A stretch of DNA of 64,000 bases from Punica granatum (lineage: Eukaryota; Streptophyta; Magnoliopsida; Myrtales; Lythraceae), in NCBI RefSeq assembly GCF_007655135.1, contig NC_045130.1, forward strand, positions 496,001-560,000, written 5' to 3'. Of this stretch, positions 51,310 to 63,700 are shown piece after piece. Under the pieces are notes generated by a model that made no database searches, was not told where the DNA came from, and was given only the letters and a program-made list of their open reading frames with translations. Position 1 is the first letter of the stretch; every line of letters begins with the position of its first letter. The translations under genes were made by a program, and so were the position numbers.

Positions 51310-51592
51310 TAGGAATTAATTATCTGTAATAAGTAACAAAATTGAACGAAAAATTCGAATAGCAAGATGGATAAATAGAATGCTATAAAGTTAAATGAAT
51401 TTAACTAGTATAAGAATTTGAAAATTCAAATCGATACAAAGACGAAACCGGAAGATCAGAAAACACGATAAAGCCGAGTCCTATGTTTCACACAAACCCC
51501 TCGAAACATATTCGTCTCCTCAGGGTGTACTCGAGGTCACGTGGGCGTCTGTTTCCCATGATAAAACGGCATCGAGTGCAACTAGCAGCACG
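51310..51592 (-). repeat. 5' LTR of the copia element, truncated
   Basis: Only the last 283 of 622 bp remain. The outer 339 bp (U3 side) are replaced by RIC1 sequence at 51593. Confidence 0.85.
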
Positions 51593-51861
51593 TAAATCTG
51601 GAGTACTAAAAGGTGACAATTCACCAGATATGCTGACATGAAATATGTGGACATCGAATGGTCGATAGGTGACGAGAATATAATTTTCATATACATCCAT
51701 CACCATTGATTTGGTAAGCAAAGGCTTTCGACAGAGTAGTGAGCTCTGATCAAGATGATATGTCGGATAAAAAAGCAATTCATAACTACATTACCTTACA
51801 GAGCGCATCTTTAGCAATCACGTTAATTATTTAGTATATATAAATTGGCAGAAATCTACAG
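51593..51861. repeat. RIC1: RIC1 segment duplicated on both sides of the copia element, right copy
   Basis: Counterpart of 45883-46152. After 51861 the RIC1 intron continues normally (GCGAAACC...), so this copy keeps the native flank. Confidence 0.9.
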
Positions 51862-53303
51862 CGAAACCAAAATAAGCATAAACCATGGTGTGTAACAGAT
51901 GCCAAGCAGGCCATGGCACAAACCGACTCAGCCACCAACAAAATATGTATCTAACAGATGTAAGTAGGAATATAGTCACCAGAAAGAAAAGGGAAAGAAA
52001 GTACAAACTATCCTTAAACTGATTGCAGTCTTATTTTAAATGAGATATGCATCTAGGCAGGGGAGGTTGCTTACGTATTAGAAGAATCGACATAATTGCA
52101 GACAACAACAATTTTTCCCAGCCATAACAGTCCTTTGCACTGAATCTTTTGTTCCTGACTTACATCTCCAAACAGACGCCACTTCTTGAACCGTATATCT
52201 TTGCTGGCAGCCACATGCTGAACTGGCCAATTCTGAGAAATATAGGAGACCTACTCCAGCACAGAACAATGTTATAGCTTATTGTAATAGTGACATCCAA
52301 AAGCAATCATCCACAAAAAAAATTGCATACTTACTGGAAGATTAAGATGCAGCATTTTAAGTTCATTTGTATCTTCAGACTGCACGACAAGCAAACGATC
52401 TTCACAATATATCACTTGCCGCACATACGTCATGCCTGAAACACCTCTATTAAGGCAACATTTGCCAAATGAAAATACAAGAATTCTCTCCAGGGATCTT
52501 TCCTCAATGGCATAGAGCCTATATCCAAATTCGTCCCACTGCATCAAAGAGACCCCACCCATCAGGGGTTCAAATTTACTATCTTGATTCCGTTTCCCCA
52601 TTGGAGATGAGATAAAACTTAGACCAATTTGGCGAATAGTTGACATCAAACGACATCCAGGGACAGACCAGACAGTAAGCCCTCTAAATTTCCAGCCAAC
52701 TGCAAAGGCAGAATTATCTGGTGTCCAAGCAATAGAACTGACAGGACCCGTATCTTCCATAGAATACCGTATCTTCCAAAGAATACTCCATTTGTCAAGT
52801 TCCCAGAGGTGTATTTGTCTCTTCAATGATTGTCCAAGTTTACAGTCCATTTATGTTTAAGTCAAAATCCACATTTGACATTGCAATCAAACAATATTCT
52901 TAGGGTCAACATATAAATACACATACGAAGGCTATTTATGAGATTCTACATTTCTATTGTGCAACTCTAGCCAATATTTTAAGTGGGGTTGGGTGTGGTT
53001 CGTTGTTGTCTGGGAAGAACCGATCAGTATATTTTCTTGTAAGGAATCTTACCCCCAATCATGTAAAGAGACGGTTCGAATAAGTGATGCCGATTCAGCC
53101 AGATCATACAACTCAACAACTCCCTTTGTGGTGCCAACAGCAAGGATCTGCTGCTCAGAAGCTACTGAAGTACATACAGCATCACCGCTACCCACAATTC
53201 TTTCTGGCTTAATCAAATCAGCCTGCTCTAAACCTTTCTTACTTACAGAACATGACATGACCTGCCCATCATCATATAACACCAATAGCAACCTCATGGA
53301 ATA
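51593..53303 (-). pseudogene. RIC1: RIC1 copy 1, N-terminal-side remnant
   Basis: WD40/beta-propeller part of RIC1. Exons in transcript order: 53303-53053 (5' end cut), 52785-52335, 52250-52075, 51785-51593 (3' end cut). Protein blocks: CSVSKKGLEQADLIKPERIV; GPVSSIAWTPDNSAFAVGW; FSFGKCCLNRGVSGMTYVRQ; GLLWLGKIVVVCNYVDSSNT; FYPTYHLDQ. At about 53303 the coding exon runs straight into the sequence upstream of FRO copy 2, so the true N-terminus is absent. Between VAASKD and IRFKKW the roughly 16-residue propeller strand segment that I remember in other plant RIC1 proteins is missing in frame. A 19-bp direct repeat (GTATCTTCC..., 52750-52785) adds residues at the exon start. Without a promoter it is unlikely to be expressed. 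Confidence 0.88.
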
Positions 53304-53683
53304 TAATACACTCATGAACTAGAAGGAAATAATAAAACTCATTGTACTAGGCCTACGGGCATTCCCAGTGCAAAAAAAAGAAAAAGAAAATATGATAAAA
53401 CCATTATCCGTTGACAAACTATATATTATGGAAAATAAGGCATATGACAATATATATGTATGGATCATGCTTATTTTAATTCATATGGCATGCCGACATA
53501 GCTAGGTCGTATGCATAATATACATATATATGACATAACAGGACAGTCACATCATCGGGTATCACATGATATCTAGCAGCACGTCAATTTATGCATATAT
53601 ATATGTATATATAGTATTTTTCTCATTATTATAGTAGTAGTAGTAGTAATAATAATATGTAAAAGTAGGCGAACCTCTGTTGC

Positions 53684-53691
53684 TATAAATA
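53684..53691 (+). promoter_or_regulatory. TATA box of FRO copy 2
   Basis: TATAAATA 144 bp before the ATG; shorter spacing than copy 1 mainly because the GA run is shorter. Confidence 0.65.
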
Positions 53692-53834
53692 TGGGTGCCC
53701 TCGCACTCCCATTCGCTTAACAGATGCTCTCCTTAATATAGCAGTCACTGACTGAAGAGTGGCTGTGAGCTCTCTCTGCTAATTTCTGTGCGCCCCGGAG
53801 AAAAACACGAGAGAGAGAGAACCAGAGAGGATAA

Positions 53835-56800
53835 ATGGAGTCGACGATGGCGAGTACGAAGATCGTAAGAGGAGCAATATGGGTACTGTTAATGTTAGTA
53901 GCAATGGGGACTTTGATGATGTGGATCATGATGCCCACCAATACCTATCGCAACCACTGGCTTCTCAGCATCCGAAAGAAGGCCAACAATTCAACCTACA
54001 TCGGAACCCAAGGTTACATTCTTTATTAATTCGTACCTTAGACGAGCCATCCTTCCTTCCTTCCTTCCGTACGTTCTAACATATTGCTCTACTTGCCATG
54101 GCGCGCAATTATATATTCATTCATGGAATTAATTGCAGGTGCTAAGCTCCTGATTTACACATTCCCGGTGTTGTTTATTGCTACCTTGAGCTCTGTCTAC
54201 CTCCACTTGGGGAAGAAACTCAACGATTTCCAGAAAATGGGGAGGTACTATATATATACTCTAAATACATATAAACATGTATACATACACACACATATAT
54301 GTATAGTCTTCGTTCCGTTGTCATAGTACTAATATGCTATTGCTGCTACTCTCTCGATCGTTTGCTAATAATTAATACATTTGTTTCTTTTCTAAATGAA
54401 TAACAAATTAATAACTGGGCGGTGTTGGTGTGGGGGGCGAAGTGCAGCGATGGGAAAAAGGACATGTTGGCACGGTGGAAGCAACCAGTGCTCGTTAAAG
54501 GTCCCCTTGGAATAGTTTCCTTGTTTGAGTTGAGCTTCTTCGTCATGTTCATCGCTCTGCTGGTCTGGTCCTTCTCGACTTACCTCCATAACAGCTTATC
54601 TACGATTACCGCGGCATCCATCGCAGAGAATGGCTTGAAAATCAAAGTGTACGTAAGACAAGAGCTCTATATTTGTGTGCTTACATATATGCTCATATAT
54701 AAATCCTCCATGGTTGGGTTTATAGGAGCAATCGTACTTATTACTTTCTTAATTTTGGGATGATATGTCAGATAATATTAATAATTCATAAACAATTTCT
54801 ACCCAATAACAAGGAAAAGAAACAGATAAATAACTGATTTGTGAAGCATCAATTACAAAATGCAGCCGGGGGCAGATTATTGTTTCTGGGTTTTGATAGA
54901 AAATATTGTATTAGATATATTAACTAATTTATCATATATACGGCGTGGTGTGTCGATGCAGGTGGGAATACAAATTGGAGACCGCGGGCTTCTGGCTTGG
55001 GATCGTGGGGAACATAGCGCTAGCATTTCTGTTCTTTCCGGTCACGAGGGGGTCTTCGGTGCTGCCGCTGTTCGGGCTCACTTCGGAGGCGAGCATAAAG
55101 TACCATATATGGCTAGGCCACATCGTCATGACTCTCTTCACAGCTCATGGTGTCATCTTCATCATTGTCTGGATTATCACTCATCAATTCTCGGAGGTAT
55201 GTAAGTCACTTAAACACACAATTTTAGCTCATTCTTATTTCTCTCCACTCCACAGTTAATCGTTTTTAATTAACATTCATAATAATAATAAACGTGTGAG
55301 TTGATTCAAGTGATTCAATACTTATTCCTCTCATATAAGGACTTGAATTTCAACTCTTATAAATATAGAAAATCCACGTTGAGAGAGTTTTGTTCCTCAA
55401 TGGGCTGACCAAGTTCAACCTAGCTAGATTAGTTAGAGTACTTTGAGCTTCCGGATACCAAGGTGCAAACCAAAAAATTTACACATCCATAGATTTGTAA
55501 TTAATACTTGTTTTAATTTCCTAATAATTAATTAATTAATTATCAAGAGAAAGCGTATCGCACTTGCGCACGCCCTCGCTTGGTAATTAAAAAGTTTCAG
55601 ATTCGATACTCAATGAGATTTTTTATACCCCTTTAGTATTAGGATTTCTATTTTATTGTACTAGACCCGCGAGTCTCATTTGTAACAAAAAAAAATCAAT
55701 TAATTAATTAATTTCGTTTTTAAGGAAATTGTGATTTACTTATTCACACACACATATACATACATATATATATATATATATGGAAGGAATAGGGAACATA
55801 TACTTAATTTTTTATGAAGAAGAGGAGAGAGGCCAAAAAGGATTACATATATATGCATTGCATGGGGTTGCATAGCGTGTCCCTAATTTTTGGGCTTTAT
55901 CGTCCTCAATTTTTGGCATGCAACCATGCTCATAATTAATTTAACGTGCTTGCACCGAAAAAAAAAAATTAACGCGCATGCCACGCATATGCGTGAATGA
56001 AAAACACATATGCATGCCACTCATATGCATGAATGAAAAACACATGCATGCATTCACGCACCTTACATGTCCATAATTGAGTACGTTGGAGATCTTTCAT
56101 GGTATACACACGCTTGCATTCACATAAACCATTTTGTGCACTACATACAGCCAATTATTGTCTAAAAATTACTATTGCAAATGCATGATTGATGGTAAAT
56201 TTCATGATCTTTCTTTCTTTCTTGTGTTTGAGACGCCGACGACGACTATACGTGCATGCTATGCACTTCTGCTTTTTCCGTATCAATTCAAATCTTCTCA
56301 CGAGGAAAGTTAAGCTGTCTAAATTATTGTGCGGTGACGTCATTGCTGGCATGGGCTTGTTAGACACCTAATGCCAATGGGAAGAAAAGGGAAAAAGGGC
56401 ATAAAAACAGAACCGGAAAATGCTGCAGATTTTTTTGTCTGTAATATATACTCCCAAAAGGAAAGGGAGAAGGCCGGTTCACATTACTAACATACATGTT
56501 GAACGGTCGGAAATGGCTGTGGGGGGGTTTTTTGACTTTGACATATTGGCCTTAAGGTAGGGCCCATATGGCAGAATATAGTGGGCTTTGGCGTGACACG
56601 CGTACGGTCGAATCCTATCCGACTGACCCATATATACTCTTTGGAAGTGAATGAATGACTGGGACTGCCTGACCCCTTCTTTCATCATCATCACATGGCA
56701 ATTTAGCAAAATATATTTCCTATGCTATGAAAAAAATGGACTTCCATTGAAACTGCGCTTCTGGTCCCCAGTTGGCATCTACCGCGGCCTATCCAGTTAT

Positions 56801-57470
56801 ATCTTAAATGGAATTAACATGATCACATCTTACATTTCCCTCCTACTTTTCATTTTTATTTGAGCTTCTTTGACGGCTTTATTTTACGAATTTAGACTAT
56901 CATGTCATGTCATTCTGACAGATTCACTTTCAAAACTATAGGGTTTTATTAATACGACACTTAATCATATTGGAATTTTCTAAAAATATATTGACAATTT
57001 TGTAACGAAAAGCTATTAGAATTTTTTAAAATTGTATTGACAATTTTGTAACGAAAAGATGTGATGTTTTCATATATGTGTGTTGAAATTAAATAATAAT
57101 TGACTTTGATTCATATATGTGAAACGTCTTTGATTTAACTTCACAAAATATAATTTCTCGCTTTCTTCCACGATTCCATCAGATCATCTTTTCTCTGGTC
57201 CCTCTAGACTTGGACAAATTCACAAGTTCATTATCCTTTTGTCTGGAACTATATCTATATATCTGATACGTACGAACAATTAAAGTTAATATCAAATAAA
57301 CAAACTTAAGAAAGTTGGGGCTTAACTTGCTCCATGAGTGTCATTGGATGAGTGGGTGTAGCGCTTGTACACATTCCTTTTATCAATGAAAGTTACACCA
57401 TTTACCCCAAAAAAAATAATTTGATTATCGTTGGCATATGATAGATTATCATTAATATCGAATAAAAAAC

Positions 57471-57501
<31 letters not shown>

Positions 57502-59692
57502 ATGTTACCTCGGTGCTGACAATTGGATTCCATGCATCAAGAACATAGATTTTTCAATCAACTTGTCAATGACAATTAATTATGTTACTCGATCAATGGA
57601 TGGCAGATGATACAATGGGATTTCACCGGGGTTTCAAATGTGGCCGGGGAGCTGTCACTGTTGGCTGGGCTGGGCCTGTGGTTGACGACATTCCCGGCAG
57701 TGAGAAGAAAGATGTTCGAGGTCTTCTTCTACACCCACTACCTCTACCTCCTCTTCATGTTCTTCTTCATCCTGCACGTCGGCATCTCTTACTCCTTCAT
57801 CATGCTCCCCGGCTTCTTCCTCTTCCTCATCGACCGCTACCTCCGCTTCCTCCAATCCCGTCACCGAGTTTGCCTGCTCTCTGCCCGAGTTCTGCCCTGC
57901 GACACTCTGGAGCTTAACTTCTCCAAGAGCCCAGGTGATGATCACACGAATATATATTCCATGCATGGCACATGCATGAACATGTCTTAATTTGTGCATG
58001 CATATATATATATATATATGAAGCGTATTGTATTTTATATATGTTAAATATGACGTCTTAATTGATCATCTTAAGTCCGTTTTTACATGATGTGGATTTA
58101 CTACTGCATCACCTGAAACTCTAAAACTGTTTTGCCAAAATTAAATATTATTTGCTGAATATATGCGCATCGATTGGTCGCTTGATCAGGGTTGAAGTAC
58201 AATCCAACAAGCATCATGTTCATGAATGTGCCGAGCATATCAAAGCTGCAATGGCATCCTTTCACTATAAGCTCCAACAGCAACCTGGAACCGGACAGGT
58301 TAAGTGTCATCATCAAGAGTGAAGGCAGCTGGACTCAGAAGCTCTACCAGATCCTTTCTTCCCCATCCTCCGTCGATCGCCTAGAGGTCTCTGTTGAAGG
58401 GCCTTACGGACCTGTCTCCTCCCATTTCCTCAGGTACTGGAAACCATCATCGGTATGCATGCATGCATTTCCGTCTAATATTCTTTCATATATATGTACG
58501 CCTAATAATCTTTATGTTCGATGGTATACTTCCGAAATACAATGTCAATATAGTCCTTTTCATGAGATGCAGCGACATCTGTATCTCTAATTAACGGGGC
58601 TCTATATATTAATGGTGCCACAGGCACGACACGCTTGTGATGGTGAGCGGAGGAAGTGGCATTACACCGTTCTTCTCCATAATCCGAGAGTTCATCTACC
58701 TAAGCACAAAGCTCAAGTCCAAGACCCCACAACTCATCCTGATCTGCGCCTTCAAGAGATCCTCCGAATTGACTATGCTAAACCTCCTCCTCCCCATCGC
58801 TGGCACCCCGTCTGACCTGTCCAACCTCCGGTTACAAATTGAAGCCTACGTGACCAGAGAGAAAACGCCCACCACAGAAGACTATTCGAAACACCACAAG
58901 ACTGTGTGGTTAAAGCCCAGCCCAACAGATGCACCGGTTTCAGCTATCTTAGGACCCAACAGCTGGCTCTGGCTTGGAGCCGTCATCGCGTCCTCCTTCG
59001 TGATGTTCCTTATATTGATGGGGATCATTACTCGGTATTATATCTACCCGATCGATCGTAACACAAACAAAAACTTCTCCACCTCCACTAAGGCGGTGCT
59101 GCACTTTTTGGTCATGTGCATATGCATAGCAGCAGCAGGCAGCTTGGCAGTACTTTCGAACAAGAGTAGGAACGCCAGGGATGCTAAGCAGATTCAGAAC
59201 TTGAGCTCAACTCCTGCAGGGTCCCCGAGTTTGGGATTGGACGGCGGTGCTGCAGGGATGGAGTTGGAGAGTCTACCCCACCAGTCTCTGGTTCAAGGAA
59301 CCAATGTGCACTTCGGTGAAAGGCCTGATCTCAAGAGTAAGTTGGCTAAGACTACTTTATAATTAATTAGAAATCTACCTCTTTTTATTCCTTTCGTTAT
59401 CTTTTCTCGTGGTCAAAGACATACACACAGAGAGAAATTCATACTTACTTTTAAAAATTCTTATTCACTAAATTCTGCCATGTGGTGTTGCATAATTTTT
59501 TTTTTTTAAGTACTTACGATAATATTAAGTATGTCTGTGTGAAAATGTGCAGAGATGCTGTTCGATTGCAAAGGGTCAAGTGTGGGAGTGCTTGTTTGTG
59601 GTCCAAAGAGACTGAGGCACGACGTTGCAGCCATTTGCTCATCCGGTTTAGCCGACAATCTGCACTTCGAGTCGATTAGCTTCAGCTGGTAA
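53835..59692 (+). CDS. FRO: Ferric-chelate reductase (ferric reduction oxidase), copy 2
   Basis: Second intact FRO gene. Exons 53835-54012, 54139-54244, 54448-54648, 54962-55196, 57607-57934, 58190-58433, 58624-59336, 59553-59692; every exon has the same length as in copy 1; 714 residues. All haem histidines, HPFT, GPYGP, GGSGITPF and CGPK are kept. Ten residue differences from copy 1: eight lie in exons 1-3 (for example Ile5Met, Arg44Leu, Gly47Arg, Ser-Thr to Ala-Lys at the start of exon 2, Tyr to Asn near the end of exon 3), and two lie in exons 5 and 7 (Phe259Leu and an Ile to Phe). About 530 bp of presumed promoter separates its ATG from the RIC1 join, so it may have kept the regulation of copy 1. 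It is convergent with RIC1 copy 2, with stops 1.08 kb apart. Confidence 0.96.
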
Positions 59693-60438
59693 AATGTGTG
59701 CGCTGAAGAGTACTCTTGATGACCATATATCTCATGCCTTTCCTTCTTTGCAACAGCAGCCAGATCGTATCGAAGCCTCTTGCAATCTGTTCAGTCGTAC
59801 AGCTCGATTTTCCTCAGGATCGGCCGGTCTGGTTTGTTCGTGGCAGATCATTTTAATTAATTATGTGAATGAAATAAAGGAGTGTGTATAAGGCCAGTAT
59901 CAAGGGTCACTAAATTGTTTCTTTACTTCGGGTTGTGTAGTCGGAAGACATCAAGTCAATAGTTGAAGCAAAATACCGTGTAATATCATTCATATAAGGG
60001 GAAGAAATTGAAAAGGCCGTGCACTATGCATTTGATTATTTGGGGATCGCATGTCAATGTCCTCTTGGGCTCCCCATCATTTGCAGTCGACTGAGAAGAC
60101 GTATTACCGATCATTGAAAACTGACCATTTCAGAATCCATTGGGCAGATAGATTACTTATCAAAGCTGTATATAACCATCCAAACGGCAATTGGGAAGTC
60201 ACTCTCGGACTGTAAAAATAGAGACCTGAACGGCCTCTGTTCTGAGTACAAGATCGCTGCGGAAAGGCAATTTGTTCTCGAAACAATTGGATTAGAGAGA
60301 ACTGAATCGAATTGGCCAACCCATCACCTTTATTGCTTGCACTCTCGAAGATATACTATGTCTTTCATAGGAATATTTAATGGAAAACACTAGTGTAATA
60401 CAGTAAATGAAAATAGATCAACAAGAAAAAAGTCATCG

Positions 60439-60474
<36 letters not shown>

Positions 60475-60770
60475 GTTGGAACAAAAAACAAAGAGGATCC
60501 CCTCGTACACAACTATATATGTGGTTCCTGGGGAAAAATCTACTCTCCATTTTTCTTTTTTATCTACAAAAATCGTACCTATCCCATCCCATCATCAATG
60601 ATGTGAGCCTCTTCCTCTTCAACACACCGGGGCCTTCCTGCCGGTGCTATAACAGGCCATTTGGACATCGATTAAGGCTTTGGTCTGTTTCCTCCCAAGG
60701 ACCTTTTATCCTGAACTGAGTACAGGTTCAGGTTGTCTACTGAGACTAGTGGCTGAATGCGATTCCTTCT
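59693..60770. other. Convergent spacer between FRO copy 2 and RIC1 copy 2
   Basis: FRO 3' flank up to 60247, then sequence absent from copy 1. Contains a G34 run (60440-60473). The last bases are the likely RIC1 3' UTR. No other gene seen. Confidence 0.7.
60440..60473. repeat. G34 homopolymer
   Basis: Thirty-four uninterrupted G bases, the same length as the C34 run at 36334. Likely length-uncertain or artefactual. Confidence 0.8.
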
Positions 60771-63700
60771 CTATTTCTCTTCTGAGTTGCTGAGAGATGA
60801 AAGCCTCTCTTCCAAGGCCTCGACGAGATCCTGATACTCCACAAATGCTGGATGGGACTGTCAATTGGTTCAGAGGCACCAGGAGGTTAGACGTCGATAA
60901 AGAAATGAATTTGTGCCCATTTTAAATTATATTATAGCAATTGCTCAACAGAGAACAAAAACAGAATAAACCCAAACCTGTAGCGTCACACTGTAAGCCT
61001 TCCACAAGCGCAAATCATGCCGAAAAATATCAAAAAGAACCTGATGAAGGCAAACAAAGAAGTGATGAATCTTTCCCACCATGGGATGAAAAAGAGAATC
61101 TAGGGAGGTCATGATCCTTGTAAGTGAATTATTATATAGTTTTTGTTTCCCGGTTACCAGGGTTACCAGGGAGGTCATGGACCTCGTAAGTGAAAGAGAA
61201 AATAAAGGCGCATCTGGAGTCCCCGCTGATAAGAACTGATCCAAAGCTACATTTATTTATGAGGACAATCATTTGATGGAACATAATAGATCAATCCTCT
61301 TCTCCCCCCCCCCCCCCCCCCCCCCCTATTTTTTGGTTTAAATAAGATAAATCCTCGTTTAAATACTCTTCTTTACATCAGAGTTATATATAACAGGCAC
61401 GGTATTCAATAGTACAAGAGGACAGGTTCAGAGAGTCCATACAGCAAAGACAATCATACCTCTGAACGCCTTAAAAGGGTCGCCAAAACAACAATCCACT
61501 CTTTAAATTTCACAGAACACATATGAGCCAAGAGGAATTCTGCATCCAATCTGCTTTGCAATGTAGCCATTTGAAGCTGAAAATACGGGAGATCTCACTT
61601 AATATTCACTGAGATAGAATAACATATAAAAGAAGTGATGCGGATATTAGAATATCCAGTTAAAGGGAAAGCGAAACTAAAAGGATGAATCTGGTTCCTG
61701 CCTTCTGTCCAATCAGCTCAAGCCCAGAGGCAAAACTCTCCAGTCGAGCAGATCCATGCCTTTCTCGTTGAAGATAATCCTGTCATAGATGGTCATTGTT
61801 TATCTATTGGAATAGAAGGGTACACAGTCCATAAAGTTTTGAAACTTTAGAGTTAGATAGGCTATTCGTACCACCAAATCAAACTGTGTGCCTTTCACAA
61901 ATGCAACGAGCTTCGAAAGTTCTTTCCCTGACATCAGATAACTCGCATGGCTTTCCAGAATATTCTTTACAGAAGCAACATGAGCACTCTGTTCTGTGAA
62001 TGACGGGCTGCTGAAAGGAAAACCCTGTAAGGACTATACTCCAAGCGAATCATTTGGAAGAGAAGACGGGCAAAAGCGCACCCACCTTCTATAGTCGGTA
62101 GGCTGCTTCCTGTAACTAGAACGAAACAGAAAATACCCCAAGAATCGAGGAGATAATTTTTCTGAATCAGATGATGTCTGTTCATATTCCCTTCCTGATC
62201 TTAGCAAGAACCTCACCTACGAGCCAAATGACGAAGAATATAAGTTATATATAAATTTTCACCCAAGGCAACAGGTTGTATGGAATGTTTTATTTACCAG
62301 CTCTCCTGCAAGTTCGTACAAGGACTCATCAAGTGTTGCCTGCAGATGTGAAATCCAAGTCATGATTTTTCATTCCCTTTTAACTTTTTATCCCCTAAAG
62401 AGAATTCAAGAAACAGAGAGGAGAAAAAAGTGAAACTTGCAATTAGCATCCAAATAAATTTTTCTACCTGTAATAAACGTAGAGCACAATACTGACTGAC
62501 AGCAGGACCTTCAAGTTTTGCAATTACCTATAAAAGTCAAACAAAAATAAGTTAGTGCAATAGGCCTTCAGAATTTGCAGATTACCTAGGAGAACTGTTT
62601 ATCTCATTGAAAACTAATCATTCTGAGTAGAGAATGAAAAACATTTCCCCCTAGGTGTTTGCTTCTAAAAGGACAAGCTGAAGGCAACATAAACTATGTA
62701 TGCTCATATTCCATGTAGAAAAACATGATTATAGTTTCTTACAAGAATATAGCATGCTGCAGTCCGATACCATCTCCTCTGAAAGCATTCCTCGAACAAC
62801 CTTTGCAAGAACAGTAGTTAGTGTATAAGTTTTCATAGTAAACTAGCTACATAGACACAACATTGAACCATTTAGAATGTGTTTAAAAGTATGAAAAATA
62901 GCCAATTGTAAGGAGATTATAGACAGTAAGACAACACACAGAACTGGAAATTTCTTCTCATCCTCATAATGACAGCTCTACTTGGTCAAGATTGTTGTTT
63001 TACACCCTGAAGCACAAGAGGTTGGCTAACCACTTTTTATTCATCTATGCCCCTAGTGTTCAAAAATTATACTCAAGATCTAATTTCTTAATCTACTTTG
63101 ACAAATCAAGCATTGAATGCTCCAGTATAAGCCCATCAGAAATTCACTCAAGAACGCTGCGGCTCTTTCTATGATTAAAATCATAAACTGCGAGAATATC
63201 AAAGCTCAACTGAACAACCATGAGATACAAGTTCCCAATATGCATCAAATAACTTTCAGCTTCAAACATAACTAGAAAACTAGAAAGCAGGGGAAAAGAA
63301 AACAAAGACATACTCTGTGGATCTGCCAGCGGCTGAAAATAGATCTGCCCAGTGACGACCATCGGTTTTTCTTGCAACACTAACCACCACATCGAAATAC
63401 TCGGGAAAATTTCTAATCAGATCACATGTCTTCTCCAATAAGGACAACTTAACAGTGTTTCTGTGACCAGATGTCTGGTTCTTGTTTATGTTATGTCTGC
63501 AAGACACTAAGAACAAGGAATTAATAATCTTCTACAAACTCTTGAAAAGGAAATGAATATAATACTGAAAATAATTTATGTAAAGTAGAAACTAGAAAGG
63601 TGTTATATATTCTTGACTTACTTGTTTCAACAAGAATCTACCTAGGATATTACTAAAACAGGTGTAATTTATAGTCATAGTTGATAAATATTGCAGTGGC

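Larger units (their letters stand above)
46154..51592 (-). mobile_element. Defective Ty1/copia LTR retrotransposon
   Basis: Minus-strand element of 5.4 kb inserted in RIC1 copy 1. Order in its own sense: truncated 5' LTR (51592-51310), gag, protease, integrase, reverse transcriptase, RNase H, polypurine tract (GTAGGGGAT, 46784-46776), 3' LTR (46775-46154). Integrase before reverse transcriptase defines copia. Multiple in-frame stops break the polyprotein, so it is not autonomous. I see no standard tRNA primer-binding site next to the 5' LTR. No 5-bp target duplication can be tested because the 5' LTR end is lost. Confidence 0.92.
53303..60247 (+). repeat. Segmental duplication, FRO unit copy 2
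   Basis: Counterpart of 37237-44136. The left edge is a join inside a RIC1 exon; the shared bases ATAATACACTCAT hide the exact point. On the right the native flank continues into RIC1 copy 2. Confidence 0.9.

Noticed and set aside
46154..51592. Considered an endogenous pararetrovirus or a gypsy element
   Set aside because: Integrase precedes reverse transcriptase, LTRs are present and there is no movement or coat protein: Ty1/copia.
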